64,000 nt of DNA from an uncultured Leptolinea sp. (lineage in GTDB: Bacteria > Chloroflexota > Anaerolineae > Anaerolineales > Anaerolineaceae), in assembly GCA_903828565.1 (NCBI GenBank), contig CAIKMQ010000032.1, positions 62,001-126,000 on the forward strand, read 5' to 3'. The notes beneath the pieces are model-generated. The model had not been told where the DNA came from. It did not search any database and saw nothing but the letters and a program-made list of their open reading frames with translations. Both the position numbers and the translations under genes were made by a program. Shown here one piece after another: positions 41,101 through 51,631 of the stretch; the stretch's first letter is position 1; each line of letters begins with the position of its first letter.

Positions 41101-41651
41101 CAGAGAAACCGGATGCCTTCTGGGGGCCTCGCGGCATATATGTGGATGCCAGTGGTAAAGTCTTCGTTGCGGATACCGGAAATAAGCGGATCGTGGTTTT
41201 TAATAGTAATGGCGATTTCATCACCCAATTCGGTAGTTACGGCATGGAACCCGGGCAATTCGATGAGCCGGTAGGTGTTTGGGGAGATGCTGCCGGGAGC
41301 CTGTATGTTACGGATACATGGAATGTGCGCATCCAGGTGTTTGCCCCGGATCAGAGCGGTTTACTCTACGGTGTTGTGAACAGCTGGGAAGTCAGCGCCT
41401 GGGATGGCCAGTCACTGGATAACAAACCCTTCCTATCAATTGGCTCTGGCGGCCAGATCTTTGTCGTTGATCCCGAGGGATACAGGGTACTGGAGTTCAA
41501 TCCGGATGGCAGCATAGCTCGCATCTGGGGTGAGTACAGCCCGGATGTGGATGGTTTTGGGCTGGCGTCTGGCGTGGCTGTTGACCGAAATGGCGGCGTT
41601 TGGGTGAGCGACGGCGGAAATAACCGGCTGCTGCATTTCACTCTGCCATAA
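38157..41651 (+). CDS. TIGR03663-like GT39-type membrane glycosyltransferase fused to NHL repeats
   Basis: MSHDEVNHVRPSWELYTGQGYRHDPITHGPLQFHL and multiple TM; C-terminal NHL-type repeats DSRNHRIQ, DTWNHRVQKF, DTGNKRIVVF, DTWNVRIQVF. Confidence 0.8.
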   Translation: MTMNESNGLPAQTWLDRKLPLPLQNFNLEKALYTLLLILAIVSRFTILGERVMSHDEVNHVRPSWELYTGQGYRHDPITHGPLQFHLVALSYTLFGDTDFTSRLPAALFSIASVMMAWKFRRYLGRLGALLSGVFLLISPFMLFYGRYTRNEAFVALWGLLTLYGLLRYFEEGSEKHLLLLAAVTALQFTTKETSFIYSAQLLFFLLVIFVQRLFKHNWQELPITTVPALLIGLLMGVAAGGFLLAGKAQTPTIDQALATQAVVPFMYSKLPLILLGGGVLMLAFGAIQVVRGVSMDTIRRERSFDLLMLVGTFVLPQLAALPVKLLGFDPMDYSSEGMVRTGIVLGIIIGISIVLGIWWRRQTWWKAATIFYGIFILFYTTIFTNGQGFVTGIIGSLGYWLEQQGVQRGSQPLYYYALVQIPMYEFLPAIGSLLGISQLIRLISKKTRIAEEIQPGGEVRSEGITDSAVNHLPGDLSVVIQNTPREMVKEVEILKPVNTPEASLNPVDEKLQITTVFLFSLLVYWSLTALLAYSYAGERMPWLTVHITWPMILLAGLAFGRSLEGTDWKKVLNRQGALAAGAVILLAVAGTRFLAAFFQPTPPFAGKEIEQLSATMAFIFATIFLISTLSGLIYVVRRWPEYPYRRMGLVAFLMLLVVLTAHSAYLANYINYDTAKEFLVYAHAARGPKDVLEQVEEISQRMAGGKNLQVAYDNSSLYPYWWYLRDFPNLDYFGEKPSKTLRDVPVIIVGSPNYGKVDPILEKEFYSYEYMRLWWPNQDYYNLTWERIKNAIMDPKIRAGILDIWLNRDYTLYAEATGSTALTLESWEPSERLKLYIRKDIAAQIWDLGLAPQPVVEQPDPYEAARIPLQADIVIGGTGTEAGLFNAPRAVAVAKDGSIYVADSRNHRIQHLGVDGSVYSTWGSFADAAQGIAPGGTFNEPWGIAVGPDGSVFVSDTWNHRVQKFDANGKFITMWGYFGQAEKPDAFWGPRGIYVDASGKVFVADTGNKRIVVFNSNGDFITQFGSYGMEPGQFDEPVGVWGDAAGSLYVTDTWNVRIQVFAPDQSGLLYGVVNSWEVSAWDGQSLDNKPFLSIGSGGQIFVVDPEGYRVLEFNPDGSIARIWGEYSPDVDGFGLASGVAVDRNGGVWVSDGGNNRLLHFTLP

Positions 41652-41658
41652 AAAGAAT

Positions 41659-41682
41659 CCAGGCCGCTGAAAAGCGGCCTGG
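41659..41682 (-). terminator. Intrinsic terminator downstream of tRNA-Val, possibly bidirectional
   Basis: CCAGGCCGCT-GAAA-AGCGGCCTGG; minus-strand reading followed by ATTCTTTTT. Confidence 0.85.
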
Positions 41683-41691
41683 TGTACTTTG

Positions 41692-41765
41692 TGGGCGGAA
41701 CAGGACTCGAACCTGCGACCACATCGGTGTAAGCGATGTGCTCTAACCAACTGAGCTACCCGCCC
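41692..41765 (-). tRNA. tRNA-Val (anticodon UAC)
   Basis: Minus strand GGGCGGGTAGCTCAGTTGGTTAGAGCACATCGCTTACACCGATGTGGTCGCAGGTTCGAGTCCTGTTCCGCCCA; anticodon loop CTTACAC; no encoded CCA. Confidence 0.95.
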
Positions 41766-41826
41766 AACGGAGTGGAATTATAACGCAGATTTTCTTTTTT
41801 GGAATATTTCATCACAGGGAGAAGCC

Positions 41827-42591
41827 ATGAAAGTGCTCAGATTTATGACCAGAGAAGGTGGCCCGCTAACAGGCTGGCTGCAGGATGGCCAGATCGGTTT
41901 ACTGGAGGGAAACCTGTTTGAAGGATACCAACGGATGGATCCAATGATACCCCTCGAACGAGTCCAGCTCTTACCCCCTGTGCTGCCGGGGAAGATCATC
42001 TGTGTGGGACGAAATTACCCGGAACACGCCAAAGAAATGAGCGTCGAAATTCCAAAAATCCCAATATTGTTCTTGAAGCCGCCTTCAGCGGTCATCGGCT
42101 CCGGTCAACCGATCGAAATGCCACCCCAATCAACTCAGGTGGAATATGAAGGTGAACTGGCAGTCGTGATCGGAAAATCCGCGCGTCACATTCAACCGGA
42201 TGCTGCCCGCAGAATAATTTTCGGTTACACCATAGCCAATGATGTGACGGCTCGGGACTTGCAGCGGTCGGATGGACAGTGGACGCGTGCCAAGAGTTTT
42301 GATACCTTCTGCCCGCTGGGGCCTTGGATCGAGACCGACATTGACCCATATGATGTGTTATTGACCACTCACTTGAACGGGCAGCTGCGCCAAATGACTT
42401 CCACACGGGATATGGTCTTTCCAGTTTTTCAGTTGATCTCATTCATCACCTCGGTGATGACGCTGGAGGCAGGAGATGTGATCCTTACCGGTACCCCGGC
42501 AGGCGTGGGGCCTGTATCCGCGGGGGATGTGGTCAAAGTAACCATCGAAGGGATTGGAGAGTTGATCTCCCCGGTGATCGCTGGCAAGTGA
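41827..42591 (+). CDS. Fumarylacetoacetate hydrolase family protein
   Basis: KIICVGRNYPEHAKEM, FLKPPSAVIGSGQPI, EYEGELAVVIGK, GDVILTGTPAGVGPV. Confidence 0.93.
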   Translation: MKVLRFMTREGGPLTGWLQDGQIGLLEGNLFEGYQRMDPMIPLERVQLLPPVLPGKIICVGRNYPEHAKEMSVEIPKIPILFLKPPSAVIGSGQPIEMPPQSTQVEYEGELAVVIGKSARHIQPDAARRIIFGYTIANDVTARDLQRSDGQWTRAKSFDTFCPLGPWIETDIDPYDVLLTTHLNGQLRQMTSTRDMVFPVFQLISFITSVMTLEAGDVILTGTPAGVGPVSAGDVVKVTIEGIGELISPVIAGK

Positions 42592-42595
42592 CAGG

Positions 42596-43199
42596 TCAGG
42601 GATTTTCCGGTTCTGCAATGATGAATTTTCGTCCCCAGAGGGTGTTGTCCCCGCGAACGATGCAAGTTTGCCGAATGGGCATAGATCCGGATGAACAGGT
42701 CAACAGGGGAAATCATACTGCCATCAGAGGCAATGAAGTTGGTATTCGGATCAGCAGGATTTTCTGAGCGGAATTCCTGTATCTGCGAGACGGTAAAGTG
42801 GATCTTTTTGTCATCCCCGTAAATGAGCAGTAAGGATGCACCAAGAGAAAGGTTGGAGAAGTATTGGCCCGCCTGGTATACATGGGCCAATAAGGCGATC
42901 GATCCACACCCTTCTACCACAGCAGAAGTATTAACAGTGTTGGGAATCTCAGTGACACCGCCACCACTGGCAGTAGTCAGAGGAATGATACGCAACCCGA
43001 TATACCCGGGCAGCCATAAACCCGCCAGTTGGGATGGATCTCCATCCTCAACCAATGCTAAAAACTCTTCCAAAAGCCTGAAAGGTGTCGCTGGTTTATT
43101 AGTATATGTGTCAGCGCAGCCGGTAACAGGGATGGATGGTTTGCCCCGCGTGGTGATGATTGCAGTAAGCAATAACAGGACACAGAAAAAGTGTATCAC
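42596..43199 (-). pseudogene. Hypothetical secreted protein with apparent single-base frameshift
   Basis: Track frame is coherent to ...PVDLFIRIY; shifting one base near 42677-42683 gives PIRQTCIVRGDNTLWGRKFIIAEPENP* with stop at 42596-42598, just past the convergent FAH stop. Confidence 0.65.
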
Positions 43200-43321
43200 C
43201 GGTTATCTACCGGCGTATTGCGGTTAGGTCTGTACCCTAAGATCATGGCTGCGGGGATTTAAGAAAGTCCGGGTATCAATGGTATAATACCCTCGAAAAC
43301 TACGATCTGAGGAGACTGTGC

Positions 43322-44077
43322 ATGTCTGGACATTCACACTGGGCAACAATTCGGCGGAAAAAAGGCGCTGCCGATGCAAAAAAAGGCGCTATCTTCACCC
43401 GGCTGGCACGTGAGGTTGTCATGGCTGCCCGCGAAGGCGGTGGGGATCCGGGGATGAATATCCGCCTGGCGATGGCGGTCGAGCGAGCCCGGGCTCAGAA
43501 CATGCCTAAGGACAACATAGAGCGCGCCATCAAAAAAGGCACCGGTGAAGGTAAAGACGGCGTGGCCATGGAGCAGTTATACTACGAAGGCTATGCTGGT
43601 CATGGCGTTGCTGTAATGTTGGAATGCCTGACCGATAACCGCAACCGGACCGTTGCTGAGGTAAGGCATTTGCTCTCACGCGGCGGCGGTAGTATGGCAG
43701 AAGCCGGGTCTGTGGGATGGCAGTTCAAGAAGGCGGCATTCTTCTCCTTCTCTATGGAAGGGCTGGAAGAAGATAAGGTCTTTGAGCTGGCAATCAACGG
43801 CGGCGCGGATGATGTGACATTTGATGAAGGTGTCGCCGAGATCATCGCCCCCGTCGAGCAATATAAGATCCTCAGCGATTCACTGCATGCCATTAAGATC
43901 TTTCCAGAGGAAGCCGGCATCCGGATGCTGGCAACCAATGAGGTCGAAGCTGAACCTGAGAAGGCCATGCAGGTTCTAAAGACTATTGAAGCCCTGGAAG
44001 AGCTGGATGACGTAGTCAACGTTTTCCACAATATGAAGATGTCTGATGAGGTCCTGGCTGCCTTAGAATCTGAGTAA
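43322..44077 (+). CDS. YebC/PmpR family regulator
   Basis: MSGHSHWATIRRKKGAADAKKGAIFTRLAREV. Confidence 0.96.
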   Translation: MSGHSHWATIRRKKGAADAKKGAIFTRLAREVVMAAREGGGDPGMNIRLAMAVERARAQNMPKDNIERAIKKGTGEGKDGVAMEQLYYEGYAGHGVAVMLECLTDNRNRTVAEVRHLLSRGGGSMAEAGSVGWQFKKAAFFSFSMEGLEEDKVFELAINGGADDVTFDEGVAEIIAPVEQYKILSDSLHAIKIFPEEAGIRMLATNEVEAEPEKAMQVLKTIEALEELDDVVNVFHNMKMSDEVLAALESE

Positions 44078-44078
44078 T

Positions 44079-44579
44079 ATGCGTGTCCTAGGGATTGACC
44101 CCGGAACAGCCACCACCGGCTATGGGATCGTTGAAGACGGCCCGGATGGCGAATTGCGAGTGGTGGCATACGGTACGGTGTTGACCCCATACGATATGCC
44201 TATGGCAGACCGCTTGCGGTCGATATTTGAGCAGATAAATGGAATTTTGCTTCTTCACCAACCGGATTGTGCCGCGGTGGAGAAGCTTTTCTTTTACCGT
44301 AATGTGACAACCGCTATGGCCGTGGGACAGGCGCGCGGGGTTGCATTGCTCTGCCTGTCACTGGCTGGGGTGCCGCTGGGGGAATACACTCCGATGGAAG
44401 TGAAACAGAGCGTCAGCGGATATGGCAATGCAGATAAAAAGCAGGTACAGCAGATGGTCAAAGTTTTATTGCGCATGGAAGAGACTCCCAAACCGGATGA
44501 TGCTGCGGATGCGCTGGCAGTAGCCATGTGTCATCACCGGGTTGAAGGAATGGCGCGGCTTGTTCGGAGGGCGGAATGA
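44079..44579 (+). CDS. ruvC: Crossover junction endodeoxyribonuclease RuvC
   Basis: RVLGIDPGTATTGYGIVE, AVEKLFFYRNVTTAMAVGQARGV, DAADALAVAMCH. Confidence 0.96.
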   Translation: MRVLGIDPGTATTGYGIVEDGPDGELRVVAYGTVLTPYDMPMADRLRSIFEQINGILLLHQPDCAAVEKLFFYRNVTTAMAVGQARGVALLCLSLAGVPLGEYTPMEVKQSVSGYGNADKKQVQQMVKVLLRMEETPKPDDAADALAVAMCHHRVEGMARLVRRAE

Positions 44580-45397
44580 TCGAGATCACCAGTACAGCCA
44601 ACCCGCGGATCAAGGAGATCAAAAGCCTGGTAAGCCGCAAGGAGCGGGAAGCGAGTGGAAAAGCCTTCATCGAAGGATTGCGCATAGCCATAGAGGCTGT
44701 CGATGAACAGGTGGAGATCGATACACTGATTTTTTGCGAGACACTGTTGACAAGCCAGCCCGGCCGGGATGCGCTCAACAGGTTCACAACCCGCCATCCA
44801 GAAAGAGTGATGGCGGTCAGTGAGTTCGTTTTCCGCGCTCTGTCCGGAAAGGATGGGCCGCAGGGGTTGGCAGCAGTTGTTCAGCAGCGCTGGCACAGCC
44901 TGGGAGACATCCACCCGCAATCTGGCGAAGTCATCCTCGCGCTGGATGAGCCGGCTGATCCGGGAAACCTTGGAACGATCCTGCGAACAGCAGATTCCGC
45001 GGGAGTACACTATGTGATTCTGCTGGATCACAGCACAGACCCATACGACCCCACAGCCATCCGCGCAAGCATGGGGGCAATTTTCAATCTGCATCTTACC
45101 AAATGCTCACTGGCAGATTTTCTGCAGTGGACGCAAAAAGAAGGTGTCCACCTGGCGGGTGCTGCGGGTGGTGAAGGTGTTGATTATCATCTCGCCAATT
45201 ATCCCGCGCCACTGGTCTTATTGATGGGCAGTGAACGCGAAGGGTTATCTAAAGACCATAAGGCAGCTTGTGACCAGCTGGTATCCATCCCGATGGTTGG
45301 CCGCAGTGATTCTTTGAATCTGGCAATGGCGACAGGTATTATCTTATATGAGATCGTCAATCACTGGCGAGATGGAAAGGACGGACGGGATTCATGA
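44576..45397 (+). CDS. SpoU/TrmH-family RNA methyltransferase
   Basis: LDEPADPGNLGTILRTADSAGV, LLMGSEREGLSKDHKAACDQLVSIPMVGRSDSLNLAMA. Confidence 0.93.
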   Translation: MIEITSTANPRIKEIKSLVSRKEREASGKAFIEGLRIAIEAVDEQVEIDTLIFCETLLTSQPGRDALNRFTTRHPERVMAVSEFVFRALSGKDGPQGLAAVVQQRWHSLGDIHPQSGEVILALDEPADPGNLGTILRTADSAGVHYVILLDHSTDPYDPTAIRASMGAIFNLHLTKCSLADFLQWTQKEGVHLAGAAGGEGVDYHLANYPAPLVLLMGSEREGLSKDHKAACDQLVSIPMVGRSDSLNLAMATGIILYEIVNHWRDGKDGRDS

Positions 45398-45972
45398 TTG
45401 CAACCATACAGGGTGAAGTACTTGAGATCAATCAGGATAACGCTGTGATCAACCTGGGAGGATTGGGCTTGCGGATTTTCATCCCAACCCCGGTAAAGCA
45501 GGCATTGAGAATAGGGGAAGTAGCCACATTGCATACCCACCTGGTGGTGCGTGAAGATGCTCTGACCCTTTACGGCTTCGATACCAGAGAGACACGAGAT
45601 TTTTATACAGTCCTGTTGGGTGTGGATGGTATCGGTCCCCGCACCGCGCTCGCAGTCCTTTCCACGATGTCACTCAATTCCATCCGTCAGGCAGTCGCCA
45701 GTGGGCAGGTGGAAATGTTCTGTCATGTACCCGGGATTGGTAAGAAGACAGCGCAGAAAATGCTGCTGCATTTGGAAGACAAGGTCGGTGGAATCCATAC
45801 TACCTCCTTTAGCTACCCCATGCGAGATAGCGATAGCGAGATCTTGGCCGCATTGACAGCTCTCGGGTACAGTATTGTTGAATCCCAGGCGGCTGTACAA
45901 TCCATTCCGGTTGAAGTTGAAGAGGATCTGGAGGTCAGGTTGAAGGCTGCTCTGACCTATTTTTCACGATAA
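45394..45972 (+). CDS. ruvA: Holliday junction helicase subunit RuvA
   Basis: MIATIQGEVLEIN, LYGFDTRETRDFYTVLLGVDGIGPRTALAVLS, VPGIGKKTAQKMLLHL. Confidence 0.95.
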   Translation: MIATIQGEVLEINQDNAVINLGGLGLRIFIPTPVKQALRIGEVATLHTHLVVREDALTLYGFDTRETRDFYTVLLGVDGIGPRTALAVLSTMSLNSIRQAVASGQVEMFCHVPGIGKKTAQKMLLHLEDKVGGIHTTSFSYPMRDSDSEILAALTALGYSIVESQAAVQSIPVEVEEDLEVRLKAALTYFSR

Positions 45973-45984
45973 TCGCCGTAGAAC

Positions 45985-46013
45985 TAGACAAGGCATGCCG
46001 TTTCAGGTATCAT
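45985..46013 (+). promoter_or_regulatory. Candidate atpAGDC promoter
   Basis: TAGACA, 17 nt spacer, TATCAT. Confidence 0.65.
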
Positions 46014-46067
46014 ATTCAGGTATTCTTATCCTATTACTCATAAAATTTTATCGGGGTGGGAGGATCG

Positions 46068-47732
46068 ATGACGGATCTGATCAAACAGGTTACCGCTGAG
46101 CTGCAACAAAAAATCGATGGGTTTCAACCAACCATTGGTGTAAAAGAGGTTGGTTCAGTCCTTGAATGCGGTGATGGTATTGCCCGCGTTGCAGGTCTGA
46201 CCCGGGTTCGCTCGCAGGAACTGGTGCAGTTCGCCAATGGGGTTCAGGGCATTGCCTTCAACCTCGAAAAAGAAAGTGTGGGTGTGATCATCCTGGGTGA
46301 GTACCAATCAGTAAATGAGGGGATGCTGGTAAGCGCCACCGGACGGATCGCTTCGGTACCTGTAGGTGATGAGATGATCGGCCGGGTGGTCAATGCCCTC
46401 GGACAACCAATCGATGGTAAGGGACCCATTACAGCCAGCAAATTCCGCCCAATCGAGCGTATCGCCCCGGGTGTGATCGAACGCCAGGATGTGGACACTC
46501 CTGTGCAGACCGGTATCAAGGCGATCGACTCCATGATCCCGATTGGCCGCGGCCAGCGAGAGCTGATCATTGGTGACCGCCAAACCGGTAAAACTGCCCT
46601 GGCTATCGACACCATCATCAATCAGAAGGGCAGTAACCTGATCTGCATCTACGTGGCTATCGGGCAGAAGAAAGCTGCTGTCGCACGCACCATTGCCATT
46701 CTGGAACAACACGGCGCCATGGAGCATACCATTGTTGTAATGGCTTCTGCCGATGAACCAGCTGCCATGCAGTACATCGCCCCCTACGCCGGCTGTTCGA
46801 TTGGTGAAGAGTTCATGGAAACTGGGCGTGACGCACTGGTTGTCTACGATGATCTATCCAAGCATGCTTGGGCTTATCGCCAGGTATCTTTGTTACTACG
46901 TCGCCCACCGGGCCGTGAAGCCTACCCGGGCGATGTTTTCTACTTGCACTCCCGTTTATTGGAACGAGCGGCTCGCATGTCAGTGGATTATGCGATCGTG
47001 CCGGCCAACTATGCCAAAGAACAGGTTGCCGCAAGTGATGCACATGGCGGTCAGGTCTATAAAGGCCCGCTATCCCAACACCTGGCAGATGAGGTTCTTA
47101 AAGCCATGGCCGATAATAGTAAGTTCAAAGTGCTCCCGGTCTCTGGCTCGGGCGGATCACTCACAGCCCTTCCGATCATCGAAACGTTGCTGGGTGATGT
47201 TTCCGCCTATATTCCAACGAACGTCATTTCCATTACAGATGGCCAGATCTACCTGGAATCTAACCTGTTCAATGCCGGCATTCGGCCAGGCATCAATGTA
47301 GGTATCTCAGTTTCACGCGTCGGTAGCAGTGCTCAGACCAAAGCGATCAAACAGGTGGCGGCCCGTCTGCGTATGGATATGGCTTCTTACCGTGAGTTGG
47401 CAGCTTTTGCGCAGTTTGGTTCGGACCTGGACAAAGTCACCCAATCACAATTGAGCCGCGGCCAGCGCTTGCAGGAGATCCTGAAGCAGGGACAGTATGC
47501 CCCAATGACATTGGCCAACCAGGTTGTCTCCCTCTTCGCCGCTACGAATGGTTATGCTGATACCATCCCGGTAGAGAAGGTGCGTGTCTGGGAAAGTGCT
47601 ATGCTGAAGTATATCGAAACCTCGTACCCGGATATTACCCGGGACATCACAAGCAAGAAGCAGATCACGCCTGAGACTTCCGAGAAGCTTAAGCAAGCTC
47701 TGCAGACTTTCAACTCATCCTGGGTAGCGTAA
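46068..47732 (+). CDS. atpA: F1 ATP synthase subunit alpha
   Basis: [24 protein letters not shown], canonical alpha sequence; GGGAGG before ATG 46068 (track start GTG 46056). Confidence 0.97.
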   Translation: MTDLIKQVTAELQQKIDGFQPTIGVKEVGSVLECGDGIARVAGLTRVRSQELVQFANGVQGIAFNLEKESVGVIILGEYQSVNEGMLVSATGRIASVPVGDEMIGRVVNALGQPIDGKGPITASKFRPIERIAPGVIERQDVDTPVQTGIKAIDSMIPIGRGQRELIIGDRQTGKTALAIDTIINQKGSNLICIYVAIGQKKAAVARTIAILEQHGAMEHTIVVMASADEPAAMQYIAPYAGCSIGEEFMETGRDALVVYDDLSKHAWAYRQVSLLLRRPPGREAYPGDVFYLHSRLLERAARMSVDYAIVPANYAKEQVAASDAHGGQVYKGPLSQHLADEVLKAMADNSKFKVLPVSGSGGSLTALPIIETLLGDVSAYIPTNVISITDGQIYLESNLFNAGIRPGINVGISVSRVGSSAQTKAIKQVAARLRMDMASYRELAAFAQFGSDLDKVTQSQLSRGQRLQEILKQGQYAPMTLANQVVSLFAATNGYADTIPVEKVRVWESAMLKYIETSYPDITRDITSKKQITPETSEKLKQALQTFNSSWVA

Positions 47733-47742
47733 AAGGTATCCT

Positions 47743-48636
47743 ATGCCTTCCGCTCGAGAAATGCGGCTCCGCATCCGGAGCGTAAAGAATATCTCTCAGG
47801 TAACACGTGCCTTGCAGGCTGTATCAGCCAGCAAAGTGCGTAAAGCTGTACAGGCTGTGACCGCGACCCGTGCTTATGCAGAACAAGCCTGGAAGGTCTT
47901 GATCCACCTGTACGAACAGCCGGGTCACAATTCTTTGCACCCATTATTGCGGGAGCGGGAGAATCCACGAAACATACTCGTGGTGATTATCACTGGCGAC
48001 CGCGGGCTGGCGGGTGCATATAATACCAATATCCTGAAGCACACCCTGCAATTCTTCAAAGATAAGACCCAACAGGTGAGTTACATTGCTGTGGGGCGTA
48101 AGGGACGAGATCTGCTGCTGCGGCGGCGTAAGGATGTGGTGGCAGACTTTAGCAATCTGCCGGCTGCCCCGGCATTTAGCGATGTATCGGCCATCGGCAA
48201 GTTGGCGGTGGATGATTTTCTGGCCGGGAAGTACGATGAAGTTTACCTGGCATACACAGATTTTGTGAATATGATCTCGCAAAAGCCTGTCATCCGGCGG
48301 TTGCTGCCGTTTGAGTTGGATAGCGATAAGCAGGTGATGCAAGGTCTGGGTCAGAGCCGGATCCACGCGGCATTTACATACGAACCTGAAATGGAAGAAT
48401 TGCTTGGGTATGTTATTCCGCGGTTCACCGCATTGCAGGTATATCAGGCGATCATGGAATCCATTGCCAGCGAACATGCCGCGCGTATGGTTGCCATGCG
48501 TAATGCAACCGACAATGCTGTGGAACTAAGCGGTTTGCTTCAACTGGAATACAACAAGGTGCGTCAGCAAAGCATCACCAATGATATGTTGGATATCGCT
48601 GGCGGCGCCGAGGCTTTAGCAAAATCAGCAGGTTAA
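47743..48636 (+). CDS. atpG: F1 ATP synthase subunit gamma
   Basis: REMRLRIRSVKNISQVTRALQAVSASKVRKA; ITGDRGLAGAYNTNI. Confidence 0.96.
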   Translation: MPSAREMRLRIRSVKNISQVTRALQAVSASKVRKAVQAVTATRAYAEQAWKVLIHLYEQPGHNSLHPLLRERENPRNILVVIITGDRGLAGAYNTNILKHTLQFFKDKTQQVSYIAVGRKGRDLLLRRRKDVVADFSNLPAAPAFSDVSAIGKLAVDDFLAGKYDEVYLAYTDFVNMISQKPVIRRLLPFELDSDKQVMQGLGQSRIHAAFTYEPEMEELLGYVIPRFTALQVYQAIMESIASEHAARMVAMRNATDNAVELSGLLQLEYNKVRQQSITNDMLDIAGGAEALAKSAG

Positions 48637-50058
<1,422 letters not shown>

Positions 50059-50069
50059 AGAGGACCTGG

Positions 50070-50489
50070 ATGACAATACGCGTAGTCATCACCTCACAAG
50101 ACCGCCCGGTATATTCCGGAGATGCGGATATTGTGGTTGTCCCAGGAACATTGGGCGAGATGGGCATATTACCCAATCACTCACCGCTTTTATCCACCAT
50201 GAAGTTTGGTGTGATTAAAGTACGGCATAAAGATGAAGAGCTTGTTTTCACTGTAGCGGGTGGGGTGGTGGAAGTACAGCCTGACCAGGTTACCATCCTG
50301 GCAGATGCCGCGGAGAATGTGGATGAGATCGACATTGCCCGGGCTGACGCCGCGCGAAAACGCGCTGAAGAGCTGCTGGCAAAAGGCTTGCCGCAGGATT
50401 CCGATGCTTACCTTACATTACAGGCAGCGCTGCAGCGTTCGAATTTGCGATTGGACTCCGTCCGAAGGTACCGTAAATCGAGGATATAA
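50070..50489 (+). CDS. atpC: F1 ATP synthase subunit epsilon
   Basis: VPGTLGEMGILPNHSPLLSTMKFGVI; position after atpD. Confidence 0.95.
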   Translation: MTIRVVITSQDRPVYSGDADIVVVPGTLGEMGILPNHSPLLSTMKFGVIKVRHKDEELVFTVAGGVVEVQPDQVTILADAAENVDEIDIARADAARKRAEELLAKGLPQDSDAYLTLQAALQRSNLRLDSVRRYRKSRI

Positions 50490-50502
50490 CAGATCAATAA
50501 CT

Positions 50503-50537
50503 GGCGGGCAAAGACGAAGGTCTTGCCCGCCTTTTTT
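50503..50537 (+). terminator. Intrinsic terminator after atpC
   Basis: GGCGGGCAAAGAC-GAAG-GTCTTGCCCGCC with one bulge, then TTTTTT. Confidence 0.9.
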
Positions 50538-50615
50538 CATGTAATGGTAAACTTCCCGTTATAAGAAAATACCGACGCGTTCGCATGTATAATTGATACG
50601 AAAGGTAATTTAACT

Positions 50616-51623
50616 ATGGCATTTTTCTCAAGGGATATCGGTGTTGACCTGGGCACCATCAATACTCAGGTTATTGAAGGCAATCAGATCCTGCTGCAAG
50701 AACCGACGATCGTTGCCATTTTGGTAGAAGAAATGAAAATGGTGGAATGGGGCAGAGCAGCTGCGGATATGTATGGGCGGGTCCCTGAGAGTATTGAGGT
50801 TTTCCGGCCGCTGCAGAACGGCGTGATCGCAGATTTTGAGGTAACCGAGAATTTGCTGCGAGATATGCTCAGGCGGGTATCCGGCCCGATGGGTTTGATT
50901 AAACCACGGGTAATGGTGACAGTGCCTTATGGTGTGACCAGCGTCGAACTGCGCGCAGTCCATGAGGCCTGCCTGGGAGCCGGAGCCAGAGAAGTTATGA
51001 TCATCTGGGCACCGTTATCCGCTGCGCTGGGAGTGGACTTGCCAATCAATACGCCGTCAGGAAATATGATCATCTCTCTTGGCGGTGGTACCACGCAATC
51101 TGCGATACTGGCTATGAATGGTATTGTGTGCGCTGAAACACTGCGCGGCGGCGGTTTGGCGTTGGATGAGGCCATCATATCTTTCATTAAACGCAAATAT
51201 GGCCTGCTGATCGGCCAGCCATCTGCTGAACAACTGAAGATCCGCATCGGCAGCGCTATCCCCAATAGCCGCATCGGGACACTTGAGATCCAAGGCCAGG
51301 ACCAGGTGACCGGATTACCCAAACCACTTGAAGTAAACAATGATGACATTGTAGAAGCATTGGACGCGCCTTTGAAGGACATGGTGGCCAGCATTCGCCG
51401 GGTACTTGAAAAGACTCCCCCTGAATTACTGTCCGATATCATTGATCGCGGTGCCGCACTTTGTGGAGGTGGTGCTTTACTTCGCGGCATTGACAAGTAC
51501 CTGACCAAATCGTTGGGTATCCCGGCATACTTGGTAGATAATCCGGCTACCTGCACATTAGAAGGTACCATAAAGGGCATGGCGGCGTATCCGCAGTTGC
51601 GCAGGAACCTTCCTCCCGTATAA
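50616..51623 (+). CDS. MreB-like actin homologue
   Basis: DIGVDLGTINTQVIEGNQILLQEPTIVAI, IISLGGGTTQSAIL, LCGGGALLRGIDKYL. Confidence 0.88.
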   Translation: MAFFSRDIGVDLGTINTQVIEGNQILLQEPTIVAILVEEMKMVEWGRAAADMYGRVPESIEVFRPLQNGVIADFEVTENLLRDMLRRVSGPMGLIKPRVMVTVPYGVTSVELRAVHEACLGAGAREVMIIWAPLSAALGVDLPINTPSGNMIISLGGGTTQSAILAMNGIVCAETLRGGGLALDEAIISFIKRKYGLLIGQPSAEQLKIRIGSAIPNSRIGTLEIQGQDQVTGLPKPLEVNNDDIVEALDAPLKDMVASIRRVLEKTPPELLSDIIDRGAALCGGGALLRGIDKYLTKSLGIPAYLVDNPATCTLEGTIKGMAAYPQLRRNLPPV

Positions 51624-51631
51624 GAGGGTAG

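Noticed and set aside
40770-41640. Possible tandem DNA repeat
   Set aside because: NHL protein repeats; diverged at nucleotide level.
42677-42683. Programmed ribosomal frameshift in the hypothetical gene
   Set aside because: No X-XXY-YYZ slippery site, SD-like stimulator or clear downstream structure; a simple indel is more likely.
50927-51580. 217-aa minus-strand ORF
   Set aside because: Antisense shadow of the MreB-like gene.
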